NCBI RefSeq assembly: GCF_051860505.1
Contig: NZ_JBHYDX010000029.1
Location: 1 to 64,000 of the forward strand
Direction of reading: 5' to 3'
DNA: 64,000 nt
Source: Pannonibacter sp051860505
GTDB taxonomy: Bacteria; Pseudomonadota; Alphaproteobacteria; Rhizobiales; Stappiaceae
The number at the start of each line of letters is the position of its first letter. Positions within the stretch are counted from its first letter, which is position 1. A model generated the notes under the pieces. The model saw only the letters and a program-made list of their open reading frames with translations, was not told the DNA's origin and did not search any database. This document shows positions 52,687 to 63,770 of this stretch, in pieces. The position numbers were made by a program, and so were the translations under genes.

Positions 52687-52809
52687 CCTGCGTCCTCCCT
52701 TCCTGCAGCCGAGTGCTGCAAGCCTTACGACAAGACCATATAGGGCGGTCCGCAGGGCGAAAAGGGGCCTGCGCGGAAGGGGAACCGGAACTGTCGCAGG
52801 CCACGCCAC

Positions 52810-52843
52810 AGCAAAACAGCGCCCCGGGTTTCCCCGGAGCGCT
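52810..52843 (-). terminator. Terminator of pckA
   Basis: On the minus strand AGCGCTCCGGGG pairs with CCCGGGGCGCT around a short loop, followed by GTTTTGC. It is about 50 bases after the pckA stop. Confidence 0.8.
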
Positions 52844-52892
52844 GCGAAGGGCGGCCTGCCGGCGGACAGGCTGCCAAAAGGGAAGCCGTGTG

Positions 52893-54503
<1,611 letters not shown>

Positions 54504-54960
54504 GGTCGCGCAATCCCTGTCGAAGAACGTGAAATGGAGCGGCAGGGGGAGGGGCCTTTACCGTTGCGCCGTCTCCCAAGTCCTGCGGCTGCCGGAACCT
54601 AGTTGATTGGGATTTCTGCAACAAGTGATCCCTTTGGAGAACCGTCGCACTAAATCGATTAAAAGGCGAAGACTTGCGAATATGATTTATTTCACTGTTC
54701 GAATTTAAGCAAAACTGTGGCGCTGCTGCTTTTGTCTTTCCTTATTCCGTTGACTGAGGGTGCACAGGGCAATCGCAGAGGCCGTGCGTGACGCAGGTCA
54801 CAGCTTTGCCGATTAATGAAAGCCGACCTGCCGTTCTGCCTTAATTGGCGCTTTATGGTTTGGTGCTGGCGAAGCAATGCCTTATTTTATGCGCAATTGC
54901 GGGGCCAAACGCTGAAAGTGAGATATCACCTTGACGGATCAGAGGACGAAGACCCGCATC
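54504..54960. other. Intergenic region between pckA and chvI
   Basis: No gene was recognised in these 457 bases. It holds the divergent promoters. The half nearest pckA (54600-54720) is AT-rich for this genome and carries the candidate LacI-type palindrome at 54651-54662. The half nearest chvI has an AT-rich patch around 54840-54925 that may be the chvI promoter. I did not see a known RNA motif. Confidence 0.45.
54651..54662. promoter_or_regulatory. Candidate LacI-type operator upstream of pckA
   Basis: TAAATCGATTAA has a perfect eight-base palindromic core, AATCGATT, with near-symmetric flanks and the central CG pair typical of LacI-family operators. It is about 150 bases upstream of the pckA start. 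A PckR-type regulator is the obvious candidate; it is not in this window. Confidence 0.45.
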
Positions 54961-55659
54961 ATGCCGACGATTGCCTTGGTCGATGACGACCGCAACATTC
55001 TGACTTCGGTGTCGATTGCTCTGGAATCCGAAGGCTACCGGGTCCAGACCTACACGGACGGCGCATCGGCTCTGGATGGTCTCCTGACCGATCCGCCAAC
55101 GCTGGCGATCTTCGACATCAAGATGCCCCGTATGGACGGCATGGAACTGCTGCGCCGCCTGCGCCAGACCTCCGACATGCCGGTGATCTTCCTCACCTCC
55201 AAGGACGACGAGATCGACGAACTGTTCGGGCTCAAGATGGGGGCGGATGATTTCATCCGGAAACCGTTCTCCCAGCGCCTTCTTGTCGAGAGGGTACGCG
55301 CTGTCTTGCGCCGGGTTTCCCCGCGTGATGCCTCGTCGCCGCGCGAGGATGCCGACAAGCTGCTGGAGCGCGGCCTTTTGCTGATGGACCAGGAGCGCCA
55401 CACCTGCACCTGGAACGGCAAGCCGGTGACGTTGACCGTGACGGAGTTCCTCATCCTCTCCGCCCTGGCGCAGCGGCCGGGCGTGGTCAAGAGCCGCAAT
55501 GCGCTGATGGATGCGGCCTATGACGATCAGGTCTATGTTGACGACCGCACGATCGACAGCCACATCAAGCGGCTGCGCAAGAAGTTCAAGATGGTCGATG
55601 ATGATTTCGACATGATCGAAACGCTCTATGGCGTCGGTTATCGCTTTCGCGAAACCTGA
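54961..55659 (+). CDS. chvI: Response regulator ChvI
   Basis: A 232-residue OmpR-family regulator. The receiver domain starts TIALVDDDRNILTSVSIALE, with the phospho-acceptor Asp near 52 in AIFDIKMPRMDGMELL and Lys in FIRKPFSQRLLVERV. The winged-helix domain ends RTIDSHIKRLRKKFKMVDDDFDMIETLYGVGYRFRE, nearly identical to rhizobial ChvI. The start is set at ATG 54961, matching homologues; a TTG ten codons upstream is in frame. With ChvG it controls envelope, exopolysaccharide and acid responses. The operon continues to HPr. Confidence 0.95.
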   Translation: MPTIALVDDDRNILTSVSIALESEGYRVQTYTDGASALDGLLTDPPTLAIFDIKMPRMDGMELLRRLRQTSDMPVIFLTSKDDEIDELFGLKMGADDFIRKPFSQRLLVERVRAVLRRVSPRDASSPREDADKLLERGLLLMDQERHTCTWNGKPVTLTVTEFLILSALAQRPGVVKSRNALMDAAYDDQVYVDDRTIDSHIKRLRKKFKMVDDDFDMIETLYGVGYRFRET

Positions 55660-55736
55660 GGTCGCGGCGCAGGTGGCAGGACGTATGCTCCGCGCCGGCG
55701 AGGTAGACGCCAGCAGAGCCGCAGCAGCGGATTGCG

Positions 55737-57584
55737 ATGGTTAGTGAAGCGGACAAGGATGACATGACCTTGCGTCCGGCCGAAGCGGCCGGCGAGCGGG
55801 GTGCTGCACCCTTGCGCCGGCTCGGCAATCCGCGCCTGCGCCGCCGGGCCCGCTTGCGCATTGGCGCGTTTCTCGGCACCTATGTGTTCTCTTCGCTGAC
55901 CAAGCGCATCGTCGTGCTTAATCTGGCCGGGCTGATCGCGCTGGTTTCCGGCATTCTCTACCTGAACCAGTTCCGCGCCGGCCTGATCGATGCCCGGGTG
56001 CAGAGCCTTCTGACCCAGGGCGAGATCATCGCCAGCGCGATTGCGGCGTCGGCTACGGTGGACACCGGCGCCATCAGCGTCGACCCGGAAAAGCTGCTGC
56101 AACTGCAGGCCGGAGAGACCTTGGGACCAGACTCCAACTCTCTGACGTCGCTCGACTTTCCGGTCAATCCGGAACGGGTGGGGCCTGTGCTGCGACGCCT
56201 GATCTCGCCGACCAAGACCCGCGCCCGGATCTATGATCCGGACGGCATGCTGATCCTGGACTCGCGTCATCTCTATTCTGGCCCCCAGATCCTGCGCTTC
56301 GATCTGCCGCCGCCCGAGGGCGAGGAGATCGGTATGCTTGACCGGGTCTGGCAATCGACGAAGCTCTGGCTGCGCCAGGGCGATCTGCCGCTATACCTTG
56401 AGGCTGGTGGCGGTGATGGACGGGTCTATCCGGAGGTCGAGGCCGCCCTTGCCGGATCGCCGGCCAGTGTCGTGCGCGTGTCGCAACGCGGCGAACTGAT
56501 TGTCTCGGTGGCAGTGCCGATCCAGCGCTTTCGCGCCGTGCTGGGAACGCTGCTCCTGTCCACCCAGGGCGGCGATATCGACGCCATCGTCAGCGCCGAG
56601 CGCATCGCCATCATGCGTGTGTTTCTGGTCGCGGCGGGCGTGATGTTCATCATGTCGGTGCTCCTGGCCGGCACGATTGCCGGTCCGGTGCGCCGGCTGG
56701 CGGCGGCGGCGGAGCGGGTGCGCAAGGGCTCGAACTCGCGCCAGGAAATCCCGGACTTCTCGGATCGCCAGGATGAAATCGGCCATCTGGCGCGGGCTTT
56801 CCGCGACATGACCAACGCGCTTTATAACCGCATGGACGCTATCGAGCGCTTTGCCGCCGACGTGGCGCATGAACTGAAAAACCCGCTGACATCATTGCGC
56901 AGCGCCGTGGAAACCTTGCCGCTGGCCAAGTCCGACACGTCGAGAGCCCGGCTGCTGGAGGTGATCCAGCATGATGTGCGGCGGCTGGATCGACTGATTA
57001 CCGATATTTCCGATGCCTCGCGCCTCGATGCGGAACTCTCGCGCGGCAACGCTGAGGTTCTGGATGTGGCCAAGCTCCTGCGCGGCGTTGCCGACATGAG
57101 CAACCAGCGGGCAAGCGAGGACATGCCCCGGGTGATCCTGGCAATCGCCGATGTGAAACCGGACAAGCCGGGGGAGAGAAAGCCCGAAAACCCCTATGAG
57201 ATGATGGGCTACGACAGCCGGCTGGCACAGGTGATCAACAACCTGATCGACAACGCGCGCTCATTCTCACCCGAGGGAGGGAATGTCCGGATTGGTGCGA
57301 GCCGCAAGGGGGGGCGCATTCTGGTCACGGTCGACGATGACGGGCCAGGCATCCGGGCCGAGAAAATCGAGCGCATCTTCGAGCGCTTCTACACCGACCG
57401 GCCCGATGGCGAAGACTTCGGCAATAATTCCGGCCTTGGCCTGTCCATCTCCCGCCAGATCATCGAGGCGCACAAGGGTACGATCAGCGCGGAAAACCGA
57501 ACGGAGACAGACCCCGAAAGCGGCCAGTCGCGCGTATTGGGGGCCCGGTTCACGATCTCCCTGCCAGCGGGACGGCCGACATGA
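55737..57584 (+). CDS. chvG: Sensor histidine kinase ChvG
   Basis: A 615-residue inner-membrane kinase. A cytoplasmic basic N-terminus precedes TM1 (IVVLNLAGLIALVSGILYL, about residue 60); a periplasmic domain extends to TM2 (VFLVAAGVMFIMSVLLAGTIAGPV, about 300-320); then HAMP. The phosphorylated His is in FAADVAHELKNPLTSLRS near 379, and the ATPase domain has NLIDNARSFSPEGG, VDDDGPGIRAEKIERIFERFY and NSGLGLSISRQIIEAH. It follows chvI and its stop overlaps hprK (ATGA). Confidence 0.95.
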   Translation: MVSEADKDDMTLRPAEAAGERGAAPLRRLGNPRLRRRARLRIGAFLGTYVFSSLTKRIVVLNLAGLIALVSGILYLNQFRAGLIDARVQSLLTQGEIIASAIAASATVDTGAISVDPEKLLQLQAGETLGPDSNSLTSLDFPVNPERVGPVLRRLISPTKTRARIYDPDGMLILDSRHLYSGPQILRFDLPPPEGEEIGMLDRVWQSTKLWLRQGDLPLYLEAGGGDGRVYPEVEAALAGSPASVVRVSQRGELIVSVAVPIQRFRAVLGTLLLSTQGGDIDAIVSAERIAIMRVFLVAAGVMFIMSVLLAGTIAGPVRRLAAAAERVRKGSNSRQEIPDFSDRQDEIGHLARAFRDMTNALYNRMDAIERFAADVAHELKNPLTSLRSAVETLPLAKSDTSRARLLEVIQHDVRRLDRLITDISDASRLDAELSRGNAEVLDVAKLLRGVADMSNQRASEDMPRVILAIADVKPDKPGERKPENPYEMMGYDSRLAQVINNLIDNARSFSPEGGNVRIGASRKGGRILVTVDDDGPGIRAEKIERIFERFYTDRPDGEDFGNNSGLGLSISRQIIEAHKGTISAENRTETDPESGQSRVLGARFTISLPAGRPT

Positions 57585-58063
57585 GCTCGCCGGCGGCGCC
57601 CGAGCCGTTCCAGCATGCGACGGCGCTGGTTCTGGGCTGCCATGGCGTGCTGCTGCGCGGTCCGTCCGGAGCGGGCAAGTCGATGCTGGCACTGGAGCTT
57701 CTGGCGATGGCGCGGCGGAAGGGGCACTGGGCAGCGCTGGTCGGCGATGATCGCGTAGAGTTGACGGCGTATCCGTCCGGGCTGGTTGCCAGTGGAGCGC
57801 CGGTGCTCGCCGGTCTGATTGAACTGCGGGGTCGCGGGATCGAAGGCGAGCGGGCCGAGCGGCAGGCCTTGATCCGCCTGGTTGTCGATCTTGTCCCATC
57901 CGGGCAGTTGGAGCGGATGCCGGAGGACGATGCGTTCCAGACGACACTGGCCGGGATCGCTGTTGCGCGCCAACCGGCGCCGGCAGGGGATCTGCCACGT
58001 CAGGTGATGCTGGCACGGGCAGCGCTGATCCGGCTCTGCGACGGGGCGGAGTGCCCAGTTTAA
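57581..58063 (+). CDS. hprK: HPr kinase/phosphorylase, short alphaproteobacterial type
   Basis: A 160-residue protein. Walker A is LLRGPSGAGKSMLALELL (residues 24-41), then LVGDDRVEL with the HprK-specific acidic segment and LAGLIELRGRGI of the family signature. The N-terminal half of Gram-positive HprK is absent, as usual in alphaproteobacteria. It phosphorylates a serine of HPr. Translational overlap with chvG suggests linked regulation. Confidence 0.93.
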   Translation: MSSPAAPEPFQHATALVLGCHGVLLRGPSGAGKSMLALELLAMARRKGHWAALVGDDRVELTAYPSGLVASGAPVLAGLIELRGRGIEGERAERQALIRLVVDLVPSGQLERMPEDDAFQTTLAGIAVARQPAPAGDLPRQVMLARAALIRLCDGAECPV

Positions 58064-58218
58064 CGGAATTTAATCTGAAAAACGACTTGCTTTGCGCCGC
58101 TGCCTTGCCGACATTGCGGGCAAGCCGCCGGATGCAGGCAAGCCGCAGCATGAAAACGTTGAGCAGGGTCCGGTCAGATCGATATGACCAGATCTTGATC
58201 AGGACAGGTCGGGCAAGA

Positions 58219-58623
58219 ATGATCGGACTCGTACTCGTGACCCACGGCCGGTTGGCTGAGGAATTCAAGGCGGCGCTGGAGCACGTGGTCGGCCCGCAGT
58301 CCCAGATCGCGACCATCTGCATTGGTCCCGAAGACAACATGGAGCAGCGGCGCCAGGATATTCTTGATGCTGTCGAAGCCGTCAACACCGGCGCGGGCGT
58401 GGTGCTTCTCACCGACATGTTCGGCGGAACCCCTTCGAATCTTGCCATTTCTGTCATGGATGGCAAGACAATCGAGGTGGTCGCCGGCGTCAACCTGCCG
58501 CTCCTGATCAAGCTGACCAGCCTGCGCGGGGACCGCGCCCTGCCCGAGGCAGTGGACGAAGCGCGCAAAGCCGGGCAAAAGTACATATCCGTCGCCAGCC
58601 AGGTTCTTTCCGGCCAGGCCTGA
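58219..58623 (+). CDS. PTS EIIA component, mannose family (regulatory)
   Basis: A 134-residue protein of the EIIA-Man fold. The phosphorylated His9 is in LVLVTHGRLAEEF, and DMFGGTPSNLAI is the family loop. No EIIB, EIIC or EIID transport genes follow, so it is part of a regulatory PTS that receives phosphate from HPr. ATG 58219 is the family start; the frame is open upstream for over 50 codons without similarity. Confidence 0.93.
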   Translation: MIGLVLVTHGRLAEEFKAALEHVVGPQSQIATICIGPEDNMEQRRQDILDAVEAVNTGAGVVLLTDMFGGTPSNLAISVMDGKTIEVVAGVNLPLLIKLTSLRGDRALPEAVDEARKAGQKYISVASQVLSGQA

Positions 58624-58656
58624 CGCAGTGCTTACCCGGGACGATAATTCCGCAAA

Positions 58657-58932
58657 ATGACGCGACTTGAACAGGACCTAGCCATCGTCAACAAGCGCGG
58701 CCTCCATGCCCGCGCCTCCGCCAAGCTGGTGAAGCTGGTCGAGACCTTTTCCTCGCAGGTGCAGGTGTCCAAGGACGGCCAGACCGTCGGCGGCAATTCG
58801 ATCATGGGGCTGATGATGCTGGCTGCAGCGCCAGGCTGCTGCATTCATGTGCGTGTCGAAGGCAATGATGCCGAAGCCGCCATGGCGGCCATTGCAGCAT
58901 TGGTGGCGGATCGCTTCGGCGAAGAGGACTGA
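58657..58932 (+). CDS. Phosphocarrier protein HPr
   Basis: A 91-residue protein. His17 in VNKRGLHARASAKLVKL is the PEP-dependent site; GGNSIMGLMMLAA contains the Ser at about 48 for HprK. EI (PtsP) would be encoded elsewhere. It ends the chvI-chvG-hprK-EIIA-HPr row. Confidence 0.95.
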   Translation: MTRLEQDLAIVNKRGLHARASAKLVKLVETFSSQVQVSKDGQTVGGNSIMGLMMLAAAPGCCIHVRVEGNDAEAAMAAIAALVADRFGEED

Positions 58933-59061
58933 ATCTGCGCCTCGGAAGCCGTCGGCAGGCGCGCCTTTCCGTTTTAGTCATCGTTCTCTGCCATTCCCTT
59001 GCCGCAGTGCACCTGAATGTGCTGTAAGTGCGCGGCAAACCCGAATGACGAGACCGAACCG

Positions 59062-59682
59062 ATGACCATCCGCTACCACAGGAACGACCTGCCCGACCTT
59101 TCCAACTACCAGGGCGTCACGGCTGTCGCGGTGGATACGGAAACGCTCGGTCTCAACCCGCACCGTGACCGGCTCTGCGTGGTTCAGCTGTCGCCGGGTG
59201 ATGGCTCTGCCGATGTGGTGCAGATCGACCGTGGCCAGAAGACAGCGCCGCATCTGGCGCGCCTGTTCACCGATCCGTCCGTGACCAAGATTTTCCATTT
59301 CGCCCGGTTCGATGTCGCGGTGCTGTATCAGTATCTCGGCATCGAGGTGGCGCCGGTGTTCTGCACCAAGATTGCCTCCAAGCTTGTGCGCACCTACACG
59401 GACCGGCACGGCCTGAAGGACATCACCCGCGAGCTTCTCGGTGTCGAACTCTCCAAGCAGCAGCAGAGTTCAGATTGGGCGGCCGAAAAACTGTCCGACG
59501 CGCAACTCGCCTATGCAGCCTCCGATGTGCTCTATCTGCACGCGCTGCAGCGGCAGCTCGAGGGAATGCTGGCCCGCGAGGAGCGCACCGGCTTTGCCAA
59601 TGCCTGTTTCGATTTCCTGCCGACCCGGGCACGCCTGGACCTGATCGGCTGGGACGAGGACGACATTTTCGCGCACAGCTGA
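59062..59682 (+). CDS. rnd: Ribonuclease D-like 3'-5' exonuclease
   Basis: A 206-residue DEDDy exonuclease. ExoI VAVDTETLGL (Asp25, Glu27), ExoII FHFARFDVAVL (Asp84) and ExoIII AYAASDVLYLH (Tyr151, Asp155) are complete. The HRDC domains of full RNase D are missing, as in other short alphaproteobacterial members. ATG 59062 follows the conserved start; the frame is open 15 codons earlier. It ends 202 bases before lptC; that gap has no gene. Confidence 0.9.
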   Translation: MTIRYHRNDLPDLSNYQGVTAVAVDTETLGLNPHRDRLCVVQLSPGDGSADVVQIDRGQKTAPHLARLFTDPSVTKIFHFARFDVAVLYQYLGIEVAPVFCTKIASKLVRTYTDRHGLKDITRELLGVELSKQQQSSDWAAEKLSDAQLAYAASDVLYLHALQRQLEGMLAREERTGFANACFDFLPTRARLDLIGWDEDDIFAHS

Positions 59683-59884
59683 TCGTTTGCCACGCGCCGG
59701 GGCGGCGTGTGGTTCTGTCCGGTCTCTTAAGGTCAATCCGGCTTCGGATTGGCAGAAACCCGGCGGACACTTTATTGTAGGGGATGCGCACCCCATATGG
59801 AGGCGCGGTCAGGTCCTGGGGAGGCCTGTCATCCGGTTGAACATGCGGCCCAGGTGGGACGGGCCCTAGCGGCGAGGCAGCTTC

Positions 59885-60553
59885 TTGAGCTCTGACGCGT
59901 GGGATGGTGAGGCGGGTGCGCGATTGATGCGCGCCCGAGGTGACGCGCGCCGGCATTCTGGCCGCGTGCGGATTTTGCGCATCCTGTTCCCCTTGCTGGG
60001 CATCGGCATCGTGGCGGTGATGGCCGCGCTGATCGTCCTGTTCAACTTCCTCACCAGCCTCGGGATCGGCAATGTCATGCTGACGTCAGAGGGACTGGTC
60101 ATGGATCGTCCGGAACTGTCCGGTCATGACGGCGACCGCTCCTACAAGGTCTCCGCCGTGCGGGCGATCCAGCGGATCATGGACCCGCGTATCATCGATC
60201 TTGAGACCATTGTCGCCGAAATCGTGATGGGCGATGGCCAGCGGGCGGCGATCACGGCGAACAAGGGCACCTATGACAATGGCGCCGAGACATTGCTGCT
60301 CAAGGACGGCATCAAGCTGGACTGGAGCGGTGACTATGACGCGGAGTTTTCTTCCGTGCAGATCGACCTGAAGACCGGCAAGGTGCGGACATCCGATCCG
60401 CTGGTCGTGCGCTCCACGCAAGGCGACATCAGTGCGGGAAAATTCAGCTATGATCAGGACAATGGTGTCGTGCGCTTCACCAACGGCATCAAGATGACGC
60501 TACGACCGGGTGCCACCAAGATGGTCGCCAAGGACACGGAGAGAACAGAATGA
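59885..60553 (+). CDS. lptC: LPS export ABC transporter periplasmic protein LptC
   Basis: A 222-residue bitopic protein. One membrane segment (ILRILFPLLGIGIVAVMAALIVLFNFL, about residues 30-56) precedes a periplasmic beta-jellyroll with AITANKGTYDNGAETLLLKDGIKL. It receives lipopolysaccharide from LptB2FG and passes it to LptA. The start is TTG 59885 with GAGGCAG upstream. Stop overlaps lptA (ATGA). Confidence 0.88.
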   Translation: MSSDAWDGEAGARLMRARGDARRHSGRVRILRILFPLLGIGIVAVMAALIVLFNFLTSLGIGNVMLTSEGLVMDRPELSGHDGDRSYKVSAVRAIQRIMDPRIIDLETIVAEIVMGDGQRAAITANKGTYDNGAETLLLKDGIKLDWSGDYDAEFSSVQIDLKTGKVRTSDPLVVRSTQGDISAGKFSYDQDNGVVRFTNGIKMTLRPGATKMVAKDTERTE

Positions 60554-61080
60554 AGGGCATTTCCCTGTTTGCGGCTGCGGCCCTGATTGCCCTTGCGCCC
60601 GGGCTTGCCGCCGCACAGACTTTTTCGAATGCGTTTGCCGGTTTCGGTGACAACGACAAGGAACCGATCCAGATCGAGGCGCAGGAACTGCAGGTCGAGG
60701 ACAAGACCAACAGCGCGACCTTTACCGGTGATGTTCTCGTCTCCCAGGGCGAAACGCGCATGAAGACGCAGAAGCTGCGCGTCTTTTATGATGGCAAGGC
60801 CGACGGCGGTGTCCAGCAGCGCATCAAGCGGCTGGAAGCCAATGGCCGCGTCTACATCTCGTCCCAGGACCAGACGGCGACGGGCGACGAAGCCAGCTTC
60901 GACATGGCCCGGAAGATCATGGTAATGACCGGCCAGCAGGTGGTCCTGAGCCAGGGGCCGAATGTCGTCGTCGGCAACAAGCTCACGATCAACCTGGAAA
61001 CCGGCAAGGCCGATCTCGAGGCCCGGCAGTCCGGTCGCGTCAAGGTTCTCATCCAGCCCAACAGCCTCAACGGGAACTGA
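60550..61080 (+). CDS. lptA: LPS transport periplasmic protein LptA
   Basis: A 176-residue periplasmic bridge protein. Signal peptide about residues 1-22 (FAAAALIALAPGLAAAQ). The OstA-like jellyroll includes IQIEAQELQVEDKTNSATFTGDVLVSQGETRMKTQKLRVFY and ATGDEASFDMARKIMVMTGQQVVLSQG. Confidence 0.92.
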   Translation: MKGISLFAAAALIALAPGLAAAQTFSNAFAGFGDNDKEPIQIEAQELQVEDKTNSATFTGDVLVSQGETRMKTQKLRVFYDGKADGGVQQRIKRLEANGRVYISSQDQTATGDEASFDMARKIMVMTGQQVVLSQGPNVVVGNKLTINLETGKADLEARQSGRVKVLIQPNSLNGN

Positions 61081-61213
61081 TCTCTGAGGTGGGCCGGTTG
61101 CCGGATCCTGCTGTCCCGTGTCCGGTCACCTTGACCGGACCTGCGGACGGGCTCGACAGGAGCGGCGGCACCCCCTATGACTTCGCCCTTGTTCATTTCC
61201 AGGACGCCCACGC

Positions 61214-62005
61214 GTGAGATGGTTGCCTTTTTCTTTTGGCGCTCGGTCCGACCAGGACAGTGAGGCTGCACCTGGCTCCGGCTACGGTGCGCTGGCCGTT
61301 GAGGGCATCGGCAAAAGCTACGGCAAGCGCCGCGTGGTGAAACATGTCTCGCTGACCGTTTATCCCGGTGAGGCCGTGGGGCTGCTGGGCCCCAACGGCG
61401 CCGGCAAGACGACGGTCTTCTACATGATCACCGGCCTCATCCGCCCGGACCAGGGCTCCATCACCCTTGACGGCTTCGAGATTACCAGCCTGCCGATGTA
61501 CCGCCGTGCCCGTCTTGGCATCGGCTATCTGCCGCAGGAGGCCTCGATCTTTCGCGGTCTCAGCGTCGAAGAAAACATCCGCGCTGTTCTGGAGGTTGTG
61601 GAACCGGACCGCAAGCAGCGTCAGGCGGATCTCGATGAGCTGCTGGCCGAATTCGGCCTCACCCATCTGCGCAAGTCGCCGTCCATTGCCCTGTCCGGTG
61701 GCGAGCGCCGGCGTGTGGAAATCGCCCGGGCACTGGCCAGCCGGCCCTCCTTCATGCTGCTGGACGAGCCCTTTGCCGGCATCGACCCGATTGCGGTGGG
61801 GGATATCCAGCAACTGGTGCGCCACCTGACCCAGCGCGGCATCGGCGTTCTCATCACGGATCACAATGTCCGTGAAACACTTGGCCTGATCGACCGGGCC
61901 TATATCATTGCCGCCGGTGAAGTGCTGACCGAGGGCACCCCCTACGAGATCGTCGCGGATCCTGATGTGCGCCGTCTTTACCTTGGCGAACAATTTACAC
62001 TTTGA
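61214..62005 (+). CDS. lptB: LPS export ABC transporter ATP-binding protein LptB
   Basis: A 263-residue ATPase. Walker A LLGPNGAGKTTVFYMITG, Q-loop YLPQEASIFRGLSVEENIRAVLE, signature LSGGERRRVEIARALA and Walker B FMLLDEPFAGIDPIAVGDIQ are all standard LptB. The start is GTG 61214. It is followed by rpoN after 172 bases, the usual order. Confidence 0.95.
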   Translation: MRWLPFSFGARSDQDSEAAPGSGYGALAVEGIGKSYGKRRVVKHVSLTVYPGEAVGLLGPNGAGKTTVFYMITGLIRPDQGSITLDGFEITSLPMYRRARLGIGYLPQEASIFRGLSVEENIRAVLEVVEPDRKQRQADLDELLAEFGLTHLRKSPSIALSGGERRRVEIARALASRPSFMLLDEPFAGIDPIAVGDIQQLVRHLTQRGIGVLITDHNVRETLGLIDRAYIIAAGEVLTEGTPYEIVADPDVRRLYLGEQFTL

Positions 62006-62177
62006 TGCGGGCGGCTTGGCTGCGGTATAAGCAAGAAACGGACCAGATCCAGTCTGATCCGGTTTCGAGGCTGGACCGCCGTCACCCGTTCATGTCGATC
62101 GGGTCCGGTCCGGGAGGACAGACCTATCGCAGGACCGGGGGCAGGCAAGCCAAGCCCTGACCGGCCTGCCCAGCAGG

Positions 62178-63770
62178 ATGCGCGACCCGCCCATGGCACT
62201 CTCGACCAAGCTTGAGATGCGGCAGAGCCAGTCGCTTGTGATGACGCCGCAACTGATGCAGGCGATCAAGCTGCTGCAGTTTTCCAATCTTGATCTTGCC
62301 GCCTATGTTGACGCTGAGCTGGAACGCAACCCATTGCTCGAACGAAGCGATCCGGCGACTGGCTCTGCCAGCGAACAGTCAGGTGACAGCGCCGTCGAAA
62401 TCCTGCCTGAAGCCGCTGCGTCTGGTGGTGAAGGGGAGGCCTATGACGCCGGGTTTGATGGCAGTGAGGCGCCCGAGGGAGAAGCCGGCGACTGGATGAA
62501 GAACCAGCTGGAATCGAGTGCCGAAACCATGGCCGCCAGCATGGATACCGACCTTGGCAATGTGTTTCCCGACGACGGCGGCGTTGCGCCGGCACCCGAG
62601 CAGGCCATTGCCTATGCGGCTGATTCCGGACGCACCGGAGGCGGGGTCAGTGAGGACTACAACCTCGAAGCCTTTGTCGCGGAAGAAGAATCCCTGACGC
62701 AGATCCTCACCGACCAGATGAACCTGGCGTTGGCGGATCCGGTTGACAAGCTGATCGGCCTGCATCTGATCAACAGCCTGGATGAAAACGGCTATCTGGC
62801 GCAGGAGCTTGACGAGGCTGCCGGCCAGCTCGGCGTTTCGCCGGCCCGGGTCGAGGCGGTTCTGGCCATCCTGCAAGGGTTCGAGCCCTCGGGCGTGTTT
62901 GCGCGCTCGCTCGCCGAATGCCTGGCCTTGCAACTCAAGGAGCGTGATCGCTTCGATCCGGCAATGGCGACACTGATCGACAATATCGAACTGCTTGCCC
63001 GGCGCGAACTGGCGGCGCTGCGCCGCCTGTGCAATGTCGATGAGGAAGACCTCACCGACATGATCGCGGAAATCCGGGCACTGGATCCCCGGCCCGGCCG
63101 GGCCTATGGCAGCGCGCTGGTGCAGCCTGTGGTGCCGGACGTGCTGGTGCGCCGCGCCTCCGATGGCGGCTGGACCGTGGAACTCAACGCCGACACCTTG
63201 CCGCGCGTGCTGGTCAACCAGACCTATTACGCCAGTGTCACCCGGACGGCCCGCAAGGAAACGGAGCGGAGCTATCTGACGGACTGCCTGCAGACAGCGA
63301 ACTGGCTGGTGAAAAGCCTCGACCAGCGCGCCAAGACCATCCTCAAGGTGTCGACCGAGATCGTGCGCCAGCAGGACGGCTTTCTGAGTTACGGCATCGA
63401 GCATCTGCGGCCACTCAACCTCAAGACCATCGCCGATGCGGTCGGCATGCATGAATCCACCATCAGCCGCGTGACGTCGAACAAATACATGGCGACATCA
63501 CGGGGCATCTTCGAGCTGAAGTATTTCTTCTCGTCCTCGATCGCGGCGACCGAGGGCGGCGACGCGCATTCCGCCGAAGCCGTTCGTCACCGGATCAAGC
63601 AACTGATCGACGCCGAATCTGCCTCGGATATCCTGTCGGATGACACCTTGGTGAAGATGCTGAAGGCGGAAGGCATCGACATTGCACGGCGTACAGTTGC
63701 CAAGTATCGCGAGGCTTTGCGCATTTCTTCGTCAGTGCAGCGGCGACGGGAAAAAAGTGGCGGCCGGTAA
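62178..63770 (+). CDS. rpoN: RNA polymerase sigma-54 factor
   Basis: A 530-residue sigma factor. Region I is LEMRQSQSLVMTPQLMQAIKLLQFSNLDLAAYVDAELERNP, followed by an acidic region II, the core-binding region, DNA-binding HESTISRVTSNKYMATSRGIFELKYFFSS and the RpoN box ARRTVAKYRE near residue 505. Start ATG 62178 with an alternative at 62193. The usual next genes (hpf, ptsN) fall outside the window. Confidence 0.96.
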   Translation: MRDPPMALSTKLEMRQSQSLVMTPQLMQAIKLLQFSNLDLAAYVDAELERNPLLERSDPATGSASEQSGDSAVEILPEAAASGGEGEAYDAGFDGSEAPEGEAGDWMKNQLESSAETMAASMDTDLGNVFPDDGGVAPAPEQAIAYAADSGRTGGGVSEDYNLEAFVAEEESLTQILTDQMNLALADPVDKLIGLHLINSLDENGYLAQELDEAAGQLGVSPARVEAVLAILQGFEPSGVFARSLAECLALQLKERDRFDPAMATLIDNIELLARRELAALRRLCNVDEEDLTDMIAEIRALDPRPGRAYGSALVQPVVPDVLVRRASDGGWTVELNADTLPRVLVNQTYYASVTRTARKETERSYLTDCLQTANWLVKSLDQRAKTILKVSTEIVRQQDGFLSYGIEHLRPLNLKTIADAVGMHESTISRVTSNKYMATSRGIFELKYFFSSSIAATEGGDAHSAEAVRHRIKQLIDAESASDILSDDTLVKMLKAEGIDIARRTVAKYREALRISSSVQRRREKSGGR

